Source: Cryomorpha sp963741985 (GTDB taxonomy: Bacteria > Bacteroidota > Bacteroidia > Flavobacteriales_D > Cryomorphaceae). From it: DNA of 64,000 bases. How positions within the stretch are numbered: position 1 is the stretch's first letter; every line of letters starts with the position of its first letter. Location: positions 310,001 through 374,000 of the forward strand of contig CAVUKD010000001.1 in assembly GCA_963741985.1 (NCBI GenBank). The letters are read 5' to 3'. The position numbers and the translations under genes were made by a program. This document shows, one piece after another, positions 63,024-64,000 of this stretch. Below the pieces are notes generated by a model, which had not been told where the DNA came from, did not search any database, and saw only the letters and a program-made list of their open reading frames with translations.

Positions 63024-63728
63024 TTGAAAGAATCCTATAAGAAATGGCACTCTCCTACGCTGGGCGCCGATTTTGAGATGCTCGTTTACGGACATTACGG
63101 TACACCGGTATTGGTATTTCCCACCACGATGGGTCGCTTTTTTGAGACTACAGATTTTGGTTTGGTCGACTCGGCGGCGAAATTGATCAACGACGGAAAA
63201 GTAAAACTCTTTTGCGTGGACAGCATCGACAAACACAGTTGGTACAATAAAAAAGCGCATCCCGCACAGCGCATTAACAATCATCTTTGGTATGATAAGT
63301 TTATTTCAAACGAAATTGTCGATGCCATTCTTCACGAATATAATCTCACGAAACTCGCAGTTGCCGGAGCCAGTTTTGGTGGTTTTCACGCGGCAAATTT
63401 TGCCTTTCGCCATCCCGAGAAAGTGAGTCACCTGTTTTCGATGAGCGGCTCCTTTGACATTCGCAGTTTTCTGGATGGATATTATGATGAGAACGTTTAC
63501 TTTAACAATCCGGTCGATTACCTTCCGGGAAATAATAATCCCGCGCTGTGGAACCTCGATATTACGTTGGGATACGGGGAGTGGGACATTTGCAAAGATG
63601 CAAATCTCAAGCTCGCATCGATACTGCAAAACAAAGGAATGAACTTTCATTCAGACGAATGGAAATGGGCGAAACACGACTGGCCACTTTGGAAAATGAT
63701 GTTTCCACATTATCTTTCAAAACTTTGA
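63024..63728 (+). CDS. Esterase/alpha-beta-hydrolase (COG4947-like)
   Basis: 234 residues from TTG 63024 (KESYKKWHSPTLGADFEMLVYGHYG), which lies about 50 bases after the promoter; the longer start at 62967 sits inside the promoter element. Motifs: PVLVFPTTMGRF, DSIDKHSWYNKKAHPAQR, the nucleophile elbow AGASFGGFHAANFAFRHPEKV, FDIRSFLDGYYDENVYFNNPVDYLPG and the C-terminal His in KHDWPLW. These fit the esterase D-like family often annotated in Bacteroidota. It is followed by a probable ATP-grasp gene 94 bases downstream, in the same direction. Substrate unknown. Confidence 0.85.
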   Translation: MKESYKKWHSPTLGADFEMLVYGHYGTPVLVFPTTMGRFFETTDFGLVDSAAKLINDGKVKLFCVDSIDKHSWYNKKAHPAQRINNHLWYDKFISNEIVDAILHEYNLTKLAVAGASFGGFHAANFAFRHPEKVSHLFSMSGSFDIRSFLDGYYDENVYFNNPVDYLPGNNNPALWNLDITLGYGEWDICKDANLKLASILQNKGMNFHSDEWKWAKHDWPLWKMMFPHYLSKL

Positions 63729-63822
63729 GGCAAAAGTCTTGTTAGTTTTAATATAAGACCAAAAATTCTATTATATTGAATCCCAGAATGTTTTTTAAAA
63801 TCAACCCAAAAAAACTCCAAAA

Positions 63823-64000
63823 ATGAAGAAAATCGGAATTCTCTTCGGACAAGAAAACACTTTTCCACAAGCATTTATCGATCGAATTAATTCGAAAAAA
63901 ATCGACGGAATAATGGCGGAAGCCGTAACTGTTGATAAAGTAGCGCAAGGCGAACCCACAGAGTACGCCGTAATCGTAGACCGCATTTCGCAAGACGTGC
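63823..64000 (+). CDS. Probable ATP-grasp family protein (3' partial)
   Basis: Only the first 59 codons are inside the window. 'MKKIGILFGQENTFPQAFIDRIN' and 'AEYAVIVDRISQDV'-like end (TEYAVIVDRISQDV) match, from memory, a Bacteroidota family annotated as ATP-grasp domain-containing protein, whose catalytic domain lies downstream of this part. The visible portion has no ATP-grasp catalytic residues, so the call rests on recalled similarity and on the neighbouring esterase. Confidence 0.5.
   Translation, partial: MKKIGILFGQENTFPQAFIDRINSKKIDGIMAEAVTVDKVAQGEPTEYAVIVDRISQDV

Noticed and set aside
1..64000. CRISPR arrays, insertion sequences, integrases, tRNA/rRNA genes
   Set aside because: Looked for regularly spaced direct repeats, transposase and integrase motifs and tRNA T-arm patterns on both strands; none was convincing.

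Overview
The window looks like a chromosomal segment of a Bacteroidota bacterium, probably a marine or freshwater Flavobacteriia (Cryomorphaceae-like; this rank is inference). Three things support this. Nine genes or gene remnants encode proteins with type IX secretion (T9SS) or gliding-type C-terminal domains. Several promoters carry the phylum-specific -7 element TAnnTTTG. Characteristic families are present: TonB receptor plus DUF4249 lipoprotein, DUF4295 in the L28-L33-FtsY cluster, DUF4159, LPP20 and CsgG-like lipoproteins. No rRNA, tRNA, CRISPR array, phage or insertion sequence was seen.

Layout. 1-2.6 kb: 3' end of a gliding-type adhesin and a 42-residue membrane peptide. 2.6-4.9 kb: sulfur genes (MBL-rhodanese, TauE/SafE). 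5.1-7.1 kb: response regulator and exonuclease VII (xseA, xseB). 7.2-11.4 kb: two peptidases. 11.8-14.8 kb: rpmB-rpmG-DUF4295-ftsY and cinA. 14.9-22.2 kb: a giant T9SS lipase-like protein preceded by four tandem 184-residue lipoprotein paralogs, all five joined by the same repeated spacer. 23-27.9 kb: MsrB lipoprotein and an FG-GAP T9SS protein. 28.2-31.6 kb: an esterase, M17 aminopeptidase, ATP-grasp operon. 31.9-35.2 kb: TonB receptor and DUF4249. 35.4-45.5 kb: a five-gene T9SS operon built by segmental duplication, with a C10 tract at the start of its first gene that looks like a phase-variation switch. 45.7-50 kb: DUF4159, rsmE, pckA, DUF423. 49.9-53.4 kb: a CsgG-like/LPP20 lipoprotein operon. 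53.7-58.3 kb: saccharopine-dehydrogenase-type enzyme, a lipoprotein, trmN6-rimM-rpsP. 58.5-61.4 kb: a T9SS beta-helix gene broken by two frameshifts. 61.7-62.3 kb: a HigBA module whose toxin is frameshifted. The right edge has a second esterase followed by the start of a probable ATP-grasp gene.

Promoter elements were useful for gene starts. In cinA, rsmE and the DUF423 gene the TAnnTTTG element ends only 3-4 bases before the start codon, which predicts leaderless mRNAs. In TauE, the right-edge esterase and the 55.9 kb lipoprotein, the element lies at or below the longest-ORF start and moves the start downstream.

The most interesting regions are the C10 switch and duplicated T9SS operon, the four-copy lipoprotein array, the CsgG/LPP20 operon, the two esterase/ATP-grasp loci, a dispersed structured repeat seen twice, and an 87-bp palindromic tandem repeat.
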